A stretch of 64,000 bases of DNA from Allolobophora icterica (Eukaryota > Annelida > Clitellata > Crassiclitellata > Lumbricidae), in NCBI GenBank assembly GCA_963556255.1, contig OY744611.1, positions 38,842,306 through 38,906,305 on the forward strand. The letters run 5' to 3'. A program made the position numbers and the translations under genes. Shown piece after piece: positions 61,517-64,000 of this stretch. The first letter of the stretch is position 1; each line of letters begins with the position of its first letter. Under the pieces are notes generated by a model. The model was given only the letters and a program-made list of their open reading frames with translations, ran no database searches and was not told where the DNA came from.

Positions 61517-63985
61517 GATGTGTTCATGAGTTAAGATAGTTCTTAAGTTAAAATGTGTTCTTTAATTATGTTCTTTAGTTAAGATGTGTTCTTTTGTTAA
61601 GATAGTTCTTTTTGTTTAGATTTGTTCTTTAGTTGAGATAGTTCTTTAGTTTTTATGTGTTCATTAGTTGAGATCGTTCTTTAGTTAAGGGGTGTTTTTT
61701 AGTTAAGGTAATTCTTTAATTAAGATGTGTTCTTTAGTTAGGATAGCTCTTTAGCTAAGATATGTTCTTTAGTTAGGATGTGTTCTTTAATTATGTTCTT
61801 TATTTAGATATGTTCTTTTTTGTTAAGAGAGTTCTTTGCTTAGATTTGTTCTTTAATTGAGATAGTTTTTTAGTTAAGATGTGTTCTTTAATCATGTTCT
61901 CTAGTTAAGATGTGTTCTTTTGTTAAGATTGTTCTTTTTATTTAGATTTGTTTTTTAGTAGAGATAGTTCTTTAGTCTATATGTGTTCTCTAGTTGAGAT
62001 AGTTCTTTAGTTAGTTAGGACGTGTTCTTCAGTTAAGCTAGTACTTTAGCTTAGATATGTTCTGTGGCTAAGATAGATCTTTCGTTTCGATGTGTTGTTT
62101 AGCTAAGATCGGTCTTTGGCTTAGATGTGTTCTTTAGTTAAGATAGTTCTTTAGTCAAGACGTGATCTTTAGTTAAGATAGTTCTTTAGTTGATGTGTTT
62201 TTTAGTTAAGGTAGTTCTCTAATTAAGATGTGTTCTTTAGTTATGATAGTTCTTTAGCTAAGACATGTTTTTACTTAAGATATGTTCTTTAATCATGTTT
62301 TTTATTAAGATGTGTTCTTCTTTGTTAAGAGAGTTCTTTTGCTTAGATTTGTTCTTTAGTTGCTATAGTTCTTTAGTTTATATGTGTTCTTAGTTGAGGT
62401 AGTTCTTTAGTTTAGATATGTTCTTTAACTAAGATAGTTCCTTAATTAGGATGTGCACTTTAGTTAGCATAGTTCTTTAGTTAGGATGCTTTCTTTAGTT
62501 AAGACAGTAATTTAGTTAAGATTTGTTCTTTACTTAAGATAGTTGTTTAATTAAGATAGTTGTTCAGTTAAGATGCGTTCTTTAGTTAAGAGAGTTCTTT
62601 AGTTTTGATGTGTTCTTTAGTCAAGGTAATTATTTAGTTAGGATGTGTTCATTAGTTAAGATAGTTGTTTGATTAAGATATGTTCTTTAGTTAAAATAGT
62701 TCTTTGGTTAAGATATGTTCTTTGGTTAGGATGAGTTCATTAGTTTTGATAGTTCTTTAGTTTAGATGTGTTTCTTAGTTAAGATTGTTCTTTAGTTTAG
62801 ATGTGTTCTTTAGTTAAGATAGTTCTTTAGTTAGGACTTGTTCTTCAGTTAAGATAGTACTTTAGCTTAGATATGTTCTGTGGCTAAGATAGATCTTTCG
62901 TTTCGATGTGTTGTTTAGCTAAGATCGGTCTTTGGTTTAGATGTGTTCTTTAGTTACGATAGTTCTTTAGTCAAGACGTGATCTTTAGTTAAGATAGTTC
63001 TTTAGCTAATGTGTTTTTTAGTTAAGGTAGTTCTCTAATTAAGATGTGTTCTTTAGTTATGATAGTTCTTTAGCTAAGATATGTTCTTTACTTAAGATAT
63101 GTTCTTTAATCATGTTTTTATTAAGATGTGTTCTTTTTTGTTAAGAGAGTTCTTTTGCTTAGATTTGTTCTTTAGTTGAAATAGTTCTTTAGTTTATATG
63201 TGTTCTTAGTTGAGGTAGTTCTTTAGTTTAGATATGTTCTTTAACTAAGATAGTTTCTTAATTAGGATGTGCACTTTGGTTAGCATAGTTCTTTAGTTAG
63301 GATGCTTTCTTTAGTTAAGATAGTAATTAAGTTAAGATTTGTTCTTTACTTAAGATAGTTGTTTAATTAAGATAATTGTTCAGTTAAGATGCGTTCTTTA
63401 GTTAAGAGAGTTCTTTAATTTAGATGTGTTCTTTAGTTAAGATAGTTCATTAACTTAGATGTATTCTTTAGTCAAGACTGTTTTTTTAGTTTAGATGTGT
63501 TCTTTAGTTGAGATAGTTCTTTAATTAAGATGTGTTCTTTAATTATGTTCTTTGTTAAGATGTTTTCTTTAGATAAAATAATTCTTTAGATGTGTTCTTT
63601 AGTTAAGATAATACTTTAGTTAAGATGTGTTCTTTAGTTATGATAGTTCTTTAGCTAGGATGTGTTCTTTGGTTGAGATTGTTCTTCATCTAAGATATGT
63701 TTTAGTTAAGATGTGTTCTTCAGTTGAGATATAGTTCTTTAGTTAAGATGTGTTCTTTAATTATGTTCCTTATTAAGATGTGTTCTCTTTTTCTTAAGAC
63801 AGTTTTTTTAGTTAAGATGTGTTCTTTAATTATGTTCTTTAGTGAAGATATGTTGTTTAACTTAGATGTGTTAATTAGTTAAGATAGTTCTTTAGTTTAG
63901 ATGTGTTCTTTAGTTCAGATTGTTCTTTAGCTTAGATGTGTTCATAGGTTAAGATATTTCTTTAGTTTAGATGTGCCTAACAAAT
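61517..63985. repeat. TTCTTTAGTTAAGAT satellite with 816-bp higher-order period
   Basis: Degenerate 17-18-bp units alternate between AGATAGTTCTTTAGTTA and AGATGTGTTCTTTAGTTA (composite about 35 bp). Rare variants recur at a spacing of 816 bp: GTACTTTAGCTTAGATATGT at 62041 and 62857, and AGTTCTTTAGTTTAGATATG at 62401 and 63217. The array is open to the right. No coding potential. Confidence 0.93.
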
Positions 63986-64000
63986 TGTTAGCAATAAAAT

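Overview
This is a window of animal nuclear DNA, very probably from a marine invertebrate. The genes have spliced introns with GT/AG borders, the intergenic DNA is full of simple-sequence repeats, and tRNA-derived SINEs, a LINE, DNA transposons and an LTR retrotransposon are all present. The LTR element has the integrase-before-reverse-transcriptase order of Gmr1-type Ty3/Gypsy elements, which were described from deuterostomes. That makes a non-vertebrate deuterostome the best guess, but the species cannot be fixed from the sequence. One 200-base assembly gap lies at 11709-11908.

Three host genes can be supported. (1) A + strand gene for a probable extracellular protein with two von Willebrand A (vWA) domains has exons 25207-25779, 27111-29414 and 30311-30888, joined by phase-1 introns. 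A lone signal-peptide exon at 9559-9630 may be its start. (2) RLIG1, the 5'-3' RNA ligase orthologous to human C12orf29, lies on the - strand at 34447-35439 in a single exon. (3) A group I p21-activated kinase (PAK) lies on the + strand in six coding exons from 42524 to 48462. Its kinase domain is intact, but its CRIB motif is decayed and one exon contains a glycine-coding GGA repeat.

Layout: 1-9 kb holds tetranucleotide, GA and ACT repeats plus a 1.2-kb DD37D mariner/maT-type element (3041-4249). 9-25 kb holds the signal-peptide exon, SINEs, hAT-type MITEs, a frameshifted 2.4-kb DNA transposon (18173-20578) and a LINE (about 21050-23130) broken by two MITE insertions. 25-31 kb is the vWA gene, 34.4-35.4 kb is RLIG1, and 36-42.3 kb is mostly repeats and MITEs. 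42.5-48.5 kb is the PAK gene. 48.5-54 kb shows no gene. 54536-61516 is a complete, young Gmr1-type retrotransposon with 475-bp LTRs. It sits inside a degenerate TTCTTTAGTTAAGAT satellite that continues to the end of the window and has an 816-bp higher-order period.

The host genes do not form a pathway. The most unusual features are the vWA protein's tryptophan-centred repeats and degenerate second vWA domain, the PAK with a damaged CRIB, and a cluster of about eleven hAT-type MITEs. Eight of the MITEs have matching 8-bp target duplications, several families carry G-run/C-run hairpins, and one has an empty paralogous site in the same window.
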